Shown here in pieces: positions 7,201-13,316 of a stretch of DNA of 14,208 nucleotides. The notes beneath the pieces were generated by a model, which did not search any database, was not told the origin of the DNA, and saw only the letters and a program-made list of their open reading frames with translations. Location: NCBI GenBank assembly GCA_037380725.1, contig JARRRL010000027.1:1-14208 (forward strand), written 5' to 3'. The translations under genes were made by a program, and so were the position numbers. Source of the DNA: JARRRL01 sp037380725. GTDB lineage: Bacteria; Pseudomonadota; Gammaproteobacteria; Pseudomonadales; JANQJO01. Positions within the stretch are counted from its first letter, which is position 1, and each line of letters opens with the position of its first letter.

Positions 7201-9384
7201 ATTCATTCCATCCACTGTTTGGAAATGCTAGAACTGCTGTTGGCGCAGCAACGCACGCAAACCACCGTATGTCCAATCGATTTTGATACCTGGCTTCGCT
7301 TTAACCCAGCGGGTTCCGAGGGACGTTTAGCGGCATTAAAACACGACCAAGCGGGTGGAGGATCGGCGCAACAGCAAACCGAAGCACTGCTGAAATTAAA
7401 AGCGGCTCTGGATAAAGTGACTCCGGCTGAGCACATAGAGGTAGCGCGAACCACGGTGAAAAATATCCTGGTGGACGTGCTTCGTTTGGATTCAGACTTC
7501 ATTGAAGGCGATAACTCACTCACCGCCTTGGGCGCTGACTCATTAATGGCCATTGAAATTAAAATTCGCCTGGAGCAAGTCGGTCTGCTGTTGTCAATCA
7601 CGCAATTATTGAATCGTAACTCAGTCAACAGTCTGGCCGCCCAGTTATTGTCAGCCCTGGGATACCGAGAGACCGAAATCGAAAAACCCGAGCCAGTACG
7701 CGTTTCTTCCCAAGCTTCCACCCCCGGAAGCGCCTGGTTATGGCTGAAACATCAAAACCCAGACGCTCAGATCCGTTTGTTTTGTTTTCCATACGCTGGC
7801 GGTGGCTCATCAATTTATAACCCCTGGGCGAAACAGTTACCTGCATCGATTGAACTGATACCCATTCATCTCCCAGGACGCGGAGCCAGAGAAGCGGAAC
7901 CCTATAGTGAAAGCTTGTTCGAAGCCGCTGAGCATATCTCTCAAGCGCTCATACCGTTGCTGGATAAGCCTTTCGTGTTATTTGGTCACTGCATGGGCGC
8001 CATCATGATGTATGAAGTGGCGCAGCGCTTGGAACAACACGGTTTTGTGGCGCGGCATCTGTTCGCCTCTGGATGCATGGCGCCGCATCTGTACAATTCC
8101 CCAGTAGTTCATGAGCAACCGGATGATCATTTTCTGAACGTGTTGCGGCTCATCAGCTTCAGCGGCACCCAGGCGTTAATTACAGATCCAAGCTTGCGAC
8201 AAACGCTGTTTCCGTTGTTGCGCAGCGATTTTCGCTCAGTGGCGGAATATGGCCCAAATCGGCGTGAACAACTGCCGTTAAGCGCGCCCATCACAGGCAT
8301 TGCCGCTCACAATGATTTGTTTGCAGCACCCAAAGCGATGGAAAGTTGGGGTCAATTTACCCAAGCTGAATACCGCTTGGCTCAGTTGCCAGGTGATCAT
8401 TATTTTGTGGAATCCGATCGAGAATCAATCATTGCCTTATTGGTGGACACCTTAACCGATGCTTCAACCGATGCTTCAACCGATGCTTCAATCGATGCAT
8501 CAATCGATGCACCAGTCGCTGCAGCACGCCATGCCACTCAGCACATGCAATGGGTTGAATGTCAAACGTCCGCGCTCGGCCAGGTGCCCATAACGTCAGT
8601 CAAGTCGGAAACCCAGCGACAGGCATGGCGAACGCGCGGTGAAGCTGCCGCCAAATCGCAGAAAATTCAGGTGATCTGTTTGCCGCCAGCGGGCTTAGGC
8701 GCCGACGATTTGCCGTATGAAGCCTTAAGTCAGAATCTTTTGCGCTTCAAATCCATTGATTGGCATGGAGAATCCATCGATTCGCCGCTGGATTCAATCG
8801 ACAAAATCGCCGATCACCTCTTTGAAGTCTTAGCGCCGACATGGACTGAACCCAGTTTATTATTTGGCCACTGTCTGGGTGCGACCGTAGCTTACGAACT
8901 CGCCTTGCGAATGCAAGATCAGGGTATCCCTCCTTTGGGTTTGGTGGTGGCGGGCGTAGTGGCCCCGCACCTGTATGTGGCGCCCAATGCGCACCTATTG
9001 CCCGACGAAAAGTTGGTCGAACTGATGCAGGTGGTAAAGTACCCCTACGCTCATGAACTGGAAGTAAATGCACTTTTCAGACGCAACAAACTGGATCTTT
9101 TACGCCGTGATTTGAAGGCCATGGCAACCTATGAATATCGATCGCAAGCGCCACTGGTTTGCCCCATCACCGCCTTATCGTTAAGGCACGATCTGTGGAG
9201 CTATCCACTTAGAACCAACTGTTGGCGATACCACACCCATCAGCGTTTCGAGGTAAAAGAATGGCCAGGAGATCATTATCAGCCACTGCAGCGAATGGAT
9301 GATGTACGATCCATCATTCTGTCGCACTGGCTGGAAACGCAGCAGTCCATTGACGCCTTCAGCGATAAACGGGTTACGGCCTAA
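1213..9384 (+). CDS. Single-module, fully reducing type I polyketide synthase with tandem thioesterases
   Basis: This 2723-residue cytosolic enzyme should extend an acyl chain with malonyl-type units and fully reduce each addition. Domains, in residues: ketosynthase 11-432 (Cys182 in DTACSSSL, His317, His355); acyltransferase 541-830 (GHSVG with Ser633, specificity region IPYH 733-736); dehydratase 915-1190 (HxxxGxxxxP with His935, Asp1103); structural KR-like region 1225-1445 without a methyltransferase; enoylreductase 1453-1779 (HAGSGGVG at 1600); ketoreductase 1797-1985 (GGLGGFG, LDD 1887-1889 of B-type KRs, Ser1931, Tyr1944, Asn1948); ACP 2074-2145 (Ser2110); two thioesterases, entered separately. 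The ATG at 1213 lies just before the usual ketosynthase beginning and lacks a strong ribosome site. A complete reducing loop with no second module suggests iterative use, which is inference. No loading domain is visible, so the starter is unknown. It is cotranscribed with two membrane oxidases. Confidence 0.95.
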   Translation: MKEKENITRREPISIIGISCRFPGNAHSPQQFWELLCEGVDAIREVPPERWHHEAFYSANPQSPGKTVTRHGGFLQNIDEFDPTFFGISPREAAFIDPQQRLLLELAHEAFEDAGIRWQSLQARNTGVFVGIFIHDYQHILLRDRTTLGAHTGTGVAMSLAANRISYCFNFQGPSVALDTACSSSLVAVDQACKALRNNDCDYAIAGGVNVILGPDNTIAMSKANMLSEDGRCKAFDARANGYVRSEGAGLVLLQRQTKAIQQNNNRYADLLGVGVNSDGKSKGISVPNGEAQARLIRQVLAESQLDPKHIDYVEAHGTGTPVGDPIEANAIGQALCDQREDACLLGSVKTNIGHLESASGVAGLIKVALCLKHRAIPPNLHFQQPNPDIDFAKLKLQVVTEMTPWHQRDKPRRASLNSFGFGGTNAHAILEEATISETAKQREPTPLPQTPWVFPWGAHDPTALKTLAMNYANILTQHPERAGDLAYTVSQCRGSGAHRAALVAHDVETLTLDLKRVAQGEPCARFHQANALIDGAEKPVFVFSGMGTQWAGMAQQLYRSEAVFKETLQRIDQHFTPLAGWSIVDKLLSCEANSVSINQTQIAQPTLFAVQAGLADWLRDLGVQPVATLGHSVGAAAALYTAGALSLAQATTIIYHRSTLQATTAGSGSMLAVELSKSDAAEWIRPFGDAVSIAAINSPTALTLSGSTPVLQQLLTQLTEHGIFARTLKVEIPYHSPMMEALREDLCAALRDIEPNPLQCDYFSTADGVRMTAQTPVGDANYWWRNIRQPVLFAPAVSLAIQQGHRFFVEVGAHPVLQGYLKQLQQQAHAEGVNISTLKRQEDEHRRMAETLAQLHTHGVDIDWSKRLATGNRLSLPLYPWQRKRHWSESPHWRRHRIGDIQAERSALGESMSTPQGSWSKTLSLVDNDYLVDHKIQGQAVFPGTGYLEMALQTLLQQHTLDDLFATGHVLWLQQVEIERALYLNDVVKLHTQLEGVSWQIHSENSPGNWVRHARGRALSEKLNVHAKPVSLAHIIERCPWEISSDYCYRLFRDVGLEYGPAFQAIRSLRYSNGEALAHLSLPSILATDDHHDFIFHPALMDACLHTLFGALNLNGEDSHRRGNVFLPVSIDQLKLYRQPPTELVSHAIIVTRSDQYFDANITIYTAEGKQVLSATGLRCQALAHPTEIQQQRQRQWLLEYEWQPTIAPTTIAPTTIAPTHEQPDSTGHWLVIADDNSSALQAALNQRGVSYTLATHSMLMWQGDYHSLDLSIEADWLWLLRLLAERDASAPPLLGVLHAAALAPQSASPIEWQQQIIGAGSLLMLCRALDTLKHEWETQQADAANPWTHIRLCVATRNTQPTQRNDKIELAHAGLWGMRRVIGNEYPDLKSRIVDVDETAESLKHLIAIMLSDSGEDEWSVRADLVSVHRLQRFLPESTPRRDHQPPPQRMEVSVPKIGDLSSIIWSPLPECALAAHEIEIAVAASGLNFKDVMKATGLFPPRLLAGNLWSKDTLGMECSGTVVRVGSAVTHVKVGDKIMALAPRSFATHALTHECLAAPIRRLNWDDAAAVPVAYLTASVALEHLAQLQAGETVLIHAGSGGVGQAAIHLAHLLGAKVITTVSNEEKRRVVETLGVEHCFHSRSLTFVEDVLTVTSGRGVDVILNSLAGEAIAQGVSLLADYGRFIEIGKMDLDRNIALGMKPFTRCLSFHSIDLDRLLAQKVDMCGHLFQRIATRIERGELPPLPIQRFHSDQITEAYQLLASARHTGKLVVAIEPEKMAKRLQSSVCFSSKSSYIISGGLGGFGLQLALWMAQKGAGNVVLLGRRGAQTPGADAARNQLHALGAQVQIIACDVSDEAQVMAAIAQVNQDHPIAGVFHAAAVLDDALIKNLDVARYQSTFAPKAMGAWFLHVATLDCPLQYFMCFSSMASVLGNQGSANYCAANAFVDGLAHYRRSQGLPALTVNWGVIADVGMAAEEDFYRQNLERNGLTTIHSIHCLEMLELLLAQQRTQTTVCPIDFDTWLRFNPAGSEGRLAALKHDQAGGGSAQQQTEALLKLKAALDKVTPAEHIEVARTTVKNILVDVLRLDSDFIEGDNSLTALGADSLMAIEIKIRLEQVGLLLSITQLLNRNSVNSLAAQLLSALGYRETEIEKPEPVRVSSQASTPGSAWLWLKHQNPDAQIRLFCFPYAGGGSSIYNPWAKQLPASIELIPIHLPGRGAREAEPYSESLFEAAEHISQALIPLLDKPFVLFGHCMGAIMMYEVAQRLEQHGFVARHLFASGCMAPHLYNSPVVHEQPDDHFLNVLRLISFSGTQALITDPSLRQTLFPLLRSDFRSVAEYGPNRREQLPLSAPITGIAAHNDLFAAPKAMESWGQFTQAEYRLAQLPGDHYFVESDRESIIALLVDTLTDASTDASTDASIDASIDAPVAAARHATQHMQWVECQTSALGQVPITSVKSETQRQAWRTRGEAAAKSQKIQVICLPPAGLGADDLPYEALSQNLLRFKSIDWHGESIDSPLDSIDKIADHLFEVLAPTWTEPSLLFGHCLGATVAYELALRMQDQGIPPLGLVVAGVVAPHLYVAPNAHLLPDEKLVELMQVVKYPYAHELEVNALFRRNKLDLLRRDLKAMATYEYRSQAPLVCPITALSLRHDLWSYPLRTNCWRYHTHQRFEVKEWPGDHYQPLQRMDDVRSIILSHWLETQQSIDAFSDKRVTA
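4831..4875 (+). repeat. In-frame 15-bp tandem repeat (TIAPT x3) in the DH-ER linker
   Basis: ACAATCGCACCCACA is repeated three times (4831-4845, 4846-4860, 4861-4875; the third has one substitution), encoding TIAPT three times at residues 1207-1221 of the synthase. It sits in the flexible stretch after the dehydratase and before the structural KR region, so a change in copy number should be tolerated. Confidence 0.9.
7765..8448 (+). other. First thioesterase domain (TE1), cysteine nucleophile
   Basis: This domain of the polyketide synthase (about residues 2185-2412) has the alpha/beta-hydrolase fold of the GrsT/RifR-like thioesterase family. It opens with LFCFPYAGGGSSIY, a hallmark of that family. 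The nucleophile elbow is GHCMG, with Cys2260 where the family normally has Ser; Asp2368 (AHND) and His2396 (GDHYF) complete a triad. The TGC codon is unambiguous in the given sequence. Its role could be chain release, hydrolytic editing or transfer. Cysteine thioesterases are known from a few assembly lines, including the beta-lactone-forming obafluorin enzyme, but that does not predict the product here. Confidence 0.85.
8455..8514 (+). repeat. In-frame 12-bp tandem repeat (TDAS-like x5) between the two TEs
   Basis: Three exact copies of ACCGATGCTTCA (8455-8490) are followed by ATCGATGCATCA and ATCGATGCACCA (8491-8514). They encode TDAS, TDAS, TDAS, IDAS, IDAP (residues 2415-2434), forming the linker between the two thioesterase domains. 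Confidence 0.95.
8665..9351 (+). other. Second thioesterase domain (TE2), cysteine nucleophile
   Basis: This domain (about residues 2485-2713) is a diverged paralogue of TE1: the two share the order and spacing of the elbow, the APHLY motif downstream, the Asp and the GDHY histidine motif. The elbow is GHCLG with Cys2554, and Asp2660 and His2688 complete the triad. Its opening (VICLPPAGLGADD) departs from the type II consensus more than TE1 does. Tandem terminal thioesterases are known from some lipopeptide synthetases, where one releases and the other edits or assists. Which does what here cannot be told from sequence. Confidence 0.85.
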
Positions 9385-9417
9385 GTCGGCCTAAATCTAA
9401 ATAAAGAGGGATTATGT

Positions 9418-10296
9418 ATGAAACACGTCAAGCAACCAGACAATACCGTTTCAGCGTCTGAACGAAATCCAACTGAAAAGCATGTGTTTCTCGCTAAGAA
9501 TATGTTTTTTGGGATCTTGTGCTACACCTCCATGGTGTTGTATTTTTTTAACATCATACCGCTCTGGGGCATGATCATAGCAAACGTTCTGTTTTATATT
9601 CGAGCTTACTTGCGGATGCATGATTTAACGCATGGCTTTTCTTTTAAAACGTTGACAGCTCGATTTGTCCCCACGTTGTTTTATGGACACCCCGTGTGGG
9701 GCGGCGTAACCGCTTTTATGACAACGCATCTTGAACATCATCGTTTTTTGGGCACAGACCGCGACCCGTGGCTTTATTATTACGTTGGGCACCCCCTGCA
9801 GGCTTTGTTTTTCAATATGATTGAGCCAGAAGTGAATTTATACAATTATATAAAATGGCATGGCGTGAATCGAAAGCTGTTTGAAAACATTGCATTTGAT
9901 ATCGCCAAAATGGTGATTCACTTGCTGATTTTTCAAGGCGCTTATTTGGCCTATATGATCGTTCAACGCGTTTGTCACGGCACGGGCGTATTTTTGTTTA
10001 ATTTCTTTCAGCACCGTGAAAACTTCCGCGCGGACTCCGCCATTGGCTCTTTCAATCGGGAAGCGCCATTACGCCCGTACGCTCCTTGGATACGAATGTT
10101 TTGGGGAAAGGCGTTAACTGAAGCCGCATTTTATCATAATCGTCACCATGTGTTGAAGCAAATGCATGAACCTTCCCATCGCTATGTGCTGTTGTCTGAC
10201 GAAGGTAAACAAACCCTGTACAACGACAATTGGCCACTGACCGAAATCCAGCATTTGAATATGAACAAGACAACGATCAAGGAGTCAGCCGCATGA
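9418..10296 (+). CDS. Membrane di-iron fatty acyl desaturase/hydroxylase-like protein 1
   Basis: This 292-residue protein belongs to the membrane fatty acid desaturase superfamily, whose histidines bind two irons and use oxygen to desaturate or hydroxylate an acyl chain in the inner membrane. The three boxes are HDLTH (68-72), HLEHH (104-108) and HNRHH (240-244), with a further histidine in FFQHRE (199). Hydrophobic stretches lie at about 31-62 and 165-185. The start at 9418 is preceded by AAGAGGG (9404-9410) at 7-bp spacing; an ATG at 9414 is in another frame. It begins 33 bp after the synthase stop with no terminator, so it is probably in the same operon and acts on that product. Desaturase, hydroxylase or acetylenase activity cannot be told apart from these motifs. 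Confidence 0.85.
   Translation: MKHVKQPDNTVSASERNPTEKHVFLAKNMFFGILCYTSMVLYFFNIIPLWGMIIANVLFYIRAYLRMHDLTHGFSFKTLTARFVPTLFYGHPVWGGVTAFMTTHLEHHRFLGTDRDPWLYYYVGHPLQALFFNMIEPEVNLYNYIKWHGVNRKLFENIAFDIAKMVIHLLIFQGAYLAYMIVQRVCHGTGVFLFNFFQHRENFRADSAIGSFNREAPLRPYAPWIRMFWGKALTEAAFYHNRHHVLKQMHEPSHRYVLLSDEGKQTLYNDNWPLTEIQHLNMNKTTIKESAA
10279..10284 (+). promoter_or_regulatory. Ribosome binding site deciding the start of the second oxidase
   Basis: AAGGAG lies 8 bp before the ATG at 10293. This favours that start over the in-frame ATG at 10230, which would lie deep inside the preceding gene. Confidence 0.75.
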
Positions 10297-11228
10297 AGGT
10301 CTCAGCGGTTACGGATCCTATTAATGCAGTTCCCACTGACGCGATGCCCCACGCTGAACAGACCTCAATGTCTCCGGTCAAGGTTCCGCCGTTGTGTCAA
10401 ACTGAACGAGAGCGAGATCGACGCAAAGCCTGGATTGAAATTACCGTTCGCTGCCTCACTATGCATGCCGCCATGGTGCTGTGCTTCCTTGGCGTGCTAC
10501 CCGCATGGGGCTTGCTGTTGGTGAATGTGGTATTTTATCCCGGTATTTATTTAATGTTGCACGACCTTTGCCACGCTTGGCCAGTGAATCAGTCCGGTTG
10601 GATTTGTCGCTATCTACCCACGGCAAACCCCGTGTGGGGCGGTATTGCCGTGTTCCGATCCACGCATTTCCGCCATCATAAGTATTTGGGCACCACCTTG
10701 GATCCCTGGCTTCCCTTCTATAGCGGACATCCGTTAAGGGCTTTATTGGGTAATTATCTGGAGCCAGAAATCAATTTGGCGAATCATCTGCGAGCAGACG
10801 GGTGGCGTCGAGCCCTGGTTAAAAATATTCTATTTAATCTCAGTTTTATGACAGTCCATCTGGTCGTATTCGGGTGGGTGTATCTCATGCATATGGGATT
10901 TCAGCGTTTAGTGCATGGCTTGGGTATTTTCTGGTTTAATTTTTATTCCCACCGCGAGAGCCTATCGGCTAACGCACCCATTGGAACCTGGAATCGAGAA
11001 AAGGAATACGGTCGCTTTCAGCCGTTTATGCGATGGATTTGGGGTGATGTGATCGACGGAGCCGTTTATCACAATCGTCACCATATCATTGGCCAGGTAC
11101 ATCAGCCGGTACGCCTGTATCATAAACTATCGGACCAAGGTCCCTATACACGCTATATCAAACAATGGCCTATCGCGACTGTGGCCCCACTGGACTCTCA
11201 ACAAAAAGGAAGCGGCAATGTCGCTTGA
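10293..11228 (+). CDS. Membrane di-iron fatty acyl desaturase/hydroxylase-like protein 2
   Basis: A 311-residue paralogue of the preceding protein. It has the same box order, HDLCH (90-94), HFRHH (125-129) and HNRHH (260-264), and the shared NFYSHRE motif (His220) followed by a Gly-x-x-Asn-Arg-Glu stretch. Hydrophobic segments lie at about 56-88 and 178-202. The N-terminal 40 residues are polar and unlike those of its paralogue. Its ATG overlaps the previous stop as ATGA, and with its own AAGGAG this indicates translational coupling and balanced synthesis. A longer reading from ATG 10230 is possible but unlikely. The two may act in succession, or as a pair, on the polyketide-derived chain; that is inference from position. 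Substrate and regiochemistry are unknown. Confidence 0.85.
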   Translation: MKVSAVTDPINAVPTDAMPHAEQTSMSPVKVPPLCQTERERDRRKAWIEITVRCLTMHAAMVLCFLGVLPAWGLLLVNVVFYPGIYLMLHDLCHAWPVNQSGWICRYLPTANPVWGGIAVFRSTHFRHHKYLGTTLDPWLPFYSGHPLRALLGNYLEPEINLANHLRADGWRRALVKNILFNLSFMTVHLVVFGWVYLMHMGFQRLVHGLGIFWFNFYSHRESLSANAPIGTWNREKEYGRFQPFMRWIWGDVIDGAVYHNRHHIIGQVHQPVRLYHKLSDQGPYTRYIKQWPIATVAPLDSQQKGSGNVA

Positions 11229-11272
11229 AACCGAAAAAAACTAATATTCAAGTCAAACCAAATGAACTTGCC

Positions 11273-11302
11273 AATGACATAAATTAAGCAATTTATGTCA
11301 TT
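11273..11302. terminator. Perfect 13-bp hairpin between convergent genes
   Basis: AATGACATAAATT (11273-11285) and AATTTATGTCATT (11290-11302) are exact inverse complements around the 4-base loop AAGC. The hairpin lies 44 bp after the end of the oxidase operon and 36 bp beyond the end of the convergent AlkC-like gene, the right place for a two-way terminator. The stem is AT-rich and no long T-run follows on either strand, so termination may be weak or need a factor. Confidence 0.55.
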
Positions 11303-11338
11303 ATATGATTATGCGATTACGTGCTTGTGCCATCATTT

Positions 11339-12478
11339 TTATTTATCGCCATTTTCATTTATAACAGACAACTCAAAATTCTGTTTACTCAGAGAGACAC
11401 CATTTACCAAAATTTCGACGCTGTGCGTTCCATGATAATAGCGCCGTGTTGTGATTTTTCTAATAGCGTGACTTTTTCTGGCGTGTAGTACAGCATTCGG
11501 TTTGAGCACCGTCATTTTCCATTTAAATACTTTTGGCGATGTGCTCCCGTTTGCCTTCCGATGGTGAATCACGTAATCCACGATGAGGTTCTGCGGTTTA
11601 TCGGATGCCGAACGAAGGATGATATCAAAAACGAGTGTTCCACCGAACGTTACGTGTGGCGTTTGGACATTTAGTTTTTCAACGGTAATCGCGGGATCAT
11701 TGTATCCAAGCGTTTTCAATGTTGACTTATGCCCTTGTTTAATCAGCGTACGGCAGGCGTGCTTTACTAAACGTTTTCTATTTTGATCGGCATTTTTTAA
11801 CCACGCTTTTGCTATTTTCTCAACCAGCTCGGGATGGTCTTTTGAAATATCATTCAGACTATTCGCTACCGAACGGCGCACATATTCTTCCTCATCATCT
11901 CTCAATGTTTCCAGTAATGGAAAGATAGGAGTCGGGTCATCAATGAAGCTTTGCAGTCTCATCGCCCACGGTAAACGTGGACGGGTACTTTCAGAAACAA
12001 GACGGCGTACGTGATAGTTCGGATCTTTCGTCCATTTTTTCAGCAACGCTAAAGTACGCATCTGATCTGAAATGAGAAAAAAACGAATGTCAAATTCTGC
12101 GCTAAACCTAGAGGTGGATGCTTTGAAGAACGCCATTGAGACGTCGAAATGTGCTAGACCATGTTGGCTAACATAGTGGTTAAACGGTAAGGTCGCCCAA
12201 CCCGTAACACCTAGTTCTTTTCCCGCTTGCCAGTCTTCCTGTTCTGGCGCAAGCGCTTTGTGCAAAATCGACACCGATTGATTGTAGTCACTGGGTAGAT
12301 AAATCGACAAGGCATTTGCGATATGAGCAATCCGCTCTTTCAATTCTAAATTTTCTAGATTTCGAACCGCCGTCTTGACAAACTCATTTTTGTCAAAGCC
12401 CTTCCATGCGCGCTTGAGATGATCGCCAATTTGAGTAATCATCTCAGAATTATATTCATTCTTAAAAGGGTCAGGCAT
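11339..12478 (-). CDS. AlkC-type DNA alkylation repair glycosylase with C-terminal Ig-like domain
   Basis: A 379-residue protein of the HEAT-like-repeat DNA glycosylases (AlkC/AlkD superfamily), which excise alkylated bases such as 3-methyladenine without flipping them. Residues 1-260 are helical, with repeat units visible around 140-250 (for example DPNYHVRRLVSEST, then EEEYVRRSVANSLNDIS). The RPRLPW motif at 166-171 is typical of the AlkC-like branch. From about 262 to 370 the sequence becomes beta-rich (VEKLNVQTPHVTFGGTLVF onward), matching the Ig-like domain found in one AlkC subgroup. The start at 12478 has AGGA 6 bp upstream on the minus strand. It follows the FMN reductase by 80 bp on the same strand and may share its transcript. 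There is no visible link with polyketide synthesis. Confidence 0.8.
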   Translation of the reverse strand: MPDPFKNEYNSEMITQIGDHLKRAWKGFDKNEFVKTAVRNLENLELKERIAHIANALSIYLPSDYNQSVSILHKALAPEQEDWQAGKELGVTGWATLPFNHYVSQHGLAHFDVSMAFFKASTSRFSAEFDIRFFLISDQMRTLALLKKWTKDPNYHVRRLVSESTRPRLPWAMRLQSFIDDPTPIFPLLETLRDDEEEYVRRSVANSLNDISKDHPELVEKIAKAWLKNADQNRKRLVKHACRTLIKQGHKSTLKTLGYNDPAITVEKLNVQTPHVTFGGTLVFDIILRSASDKPQNLIVDYVIHHRKANGSTSPKVFKWKMTVLKPNAVLHARKSHAIRKITTRRYYHGTHSVEILVNGVSLSKQNFELSVINENGDK

Positions 12479-12517
12479 TTTCTATCCTAAGTTGTACTCA
12501 CAGTGAACGCTCGACAA

Positions 12518-12547
12518 ATTGCTTTCAGAACGATTGCTTTCAGAATG
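12518..12547. repeat. Tandem duplication, 15-bp unit, 2 copies
   Basis: ATTGCTTTCAGAACG (12518-12532) is followed directly by ATTGCTTTCAGAATG (12533-12547), with one mismatch. It lies in the 80-bp gap between the two minus-strand genes and resembles the duplications upstream of the polyketide synthase. Confidence 0.9.
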
Positions 12548-12558
12548 TCACATATCAA

Positions 12559-13107
12559 TTAATCACATTTGTTCCCTTTCAACGCTTCGATTGCTGTGCA
12601 AAACGCATCCAGACCAGCACGTAATACACCAGACATCTCTTGGTTATTCACAATGCCTTCAAGGTTTAATCCACTGCTCAACAGTGGCACAGAGCGACAC
12701 GCCTTTTCAATTATATTTCCTGACATCGTTGTCAGCACTTCTTTTAAAGCGCGCTGCGCATGAAATGCCCGTGGCGATGTATTGATGAGCATAATGGGCT
12801 TGTATGGAAACTCTACACCACTCACTAACCAATCCAGCGCATTTTTCATTGGCCCGCTAATGCCGTGGGCATATTCCGGACTGGCTATGATTAAACCATC
12901 GGAAATTCGCAAAGCATCAACTAATGTCTCTAAAGCTGGAATTGATTGACCCTCACGATCAGGATTGAACAACGGTAACTCTCCAATAGAACCGATTGTC
13001 ACATCAACGTGAGCAGGGGCTATGTTTTTCAAGGCCTGAATAACACGTGTGTTGTACGACGCTTTTCTCAAACTCCCAGACAATGCCAATACTTTCATAT
13101 TTCCCAT
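12559..13107 (-). CDS. NADPH-dependent FMN reductase family protein (flavodoxin-like fold)
   Basis: A 182-residue cytosolic flavoprotein, of typical length for the NADPH-dependent FMN reductase / quinone reductase family (ChrR- and YieF-like members). The flavin phosphate loop is GSLRKASYN (11-19), and SPEYAHGISGPMKNALDW (76-93) matches the family's PEY-x(5)-G-x-x-KNAxDW signature. Such enzymes transfer two electrons from NAD(P)H to flavin, quinones or other acceptors; the substrate here is unknown. The ATG at 13107 is preferred over the fourth-codon ATG because AAGG lies 6 bp upstream of it on the minus strand. It is likely the first gene of a two-gene unit with the AlkC-like glycosylase and is divergent from the secreted beta-helix gene. 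Confidence 0.85.
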   Translation of the reverse strand: MGNMKVLALSGSLRKASYNTRVIQALKNIAPAHVDVTIGSIGELPLFNPDREGQSIPALETLVDALRISDGLIIASPEYAHGISGPMKNALDWLVSGVEFPYKPIMLINTSPRAFHAQRALKEVLTTMSGNIIEKACRSVPLLSSGLNLEGIVNNQEMSGVLRAGLDAFCTAIEALKGNKCD

Positions 13108-13303
13108 TCGATACCTTGCTTCCTCTTGTTTTTAGTTGCCCGCCATGCGTTGTGCGTTGTCGCTTGGATAGATATCAAAGCAATATCAATTCCACCCAAA
13201 CCAGAGATCACTAACGATATCAATTTTTCCCATCTCAACAAGCAGATTTTTTATTTACACTAGACTTATACATGAACAGCTTCTCAATGAGACCCTTTTG
13301 ATC

Positions 13304-13309
13304 AAGGAG
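13304..13309 (+). promoter_or_regulatory. Ribosome binding site supporting a TTG start
   Basis: AAGGAG lies 7 bp before the TTG at 13317. An in-frame TGA at 13299-13301 rules out any start further upstream, and a signal peptide begins right after the TTG, so this site fixes the start of the last gene. Confidence 0.8.
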
Positions 13310-13316
13310 CAAGACT

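Noticed and set aside
7203..7721. Reverse ORF of 172 codons
   Set aside because: Antisense to the end of the KR and the ACP, including the phosphopantetheine site; low-complexity Ser/Arg composition.
9414..9416. Earlier ATG for the first oxidase
   Set aside because: It is in a different frame from the histidine-box protein; the ATG at 9418 has correct spacing from AAGAGGG.
12519..12785. Forward ORF of 88 codons
   Set aside because: Lies opposite the FMN reductase gene, whose flavin-binding and family motifs are clear on the minus strand.
13254..13272. TTTACA and TATACA as a promoter for the beta-helix gene
   Set aside because: Both hexamers look good, but only 7 bp separate them, far from the 16-18 bp needed.
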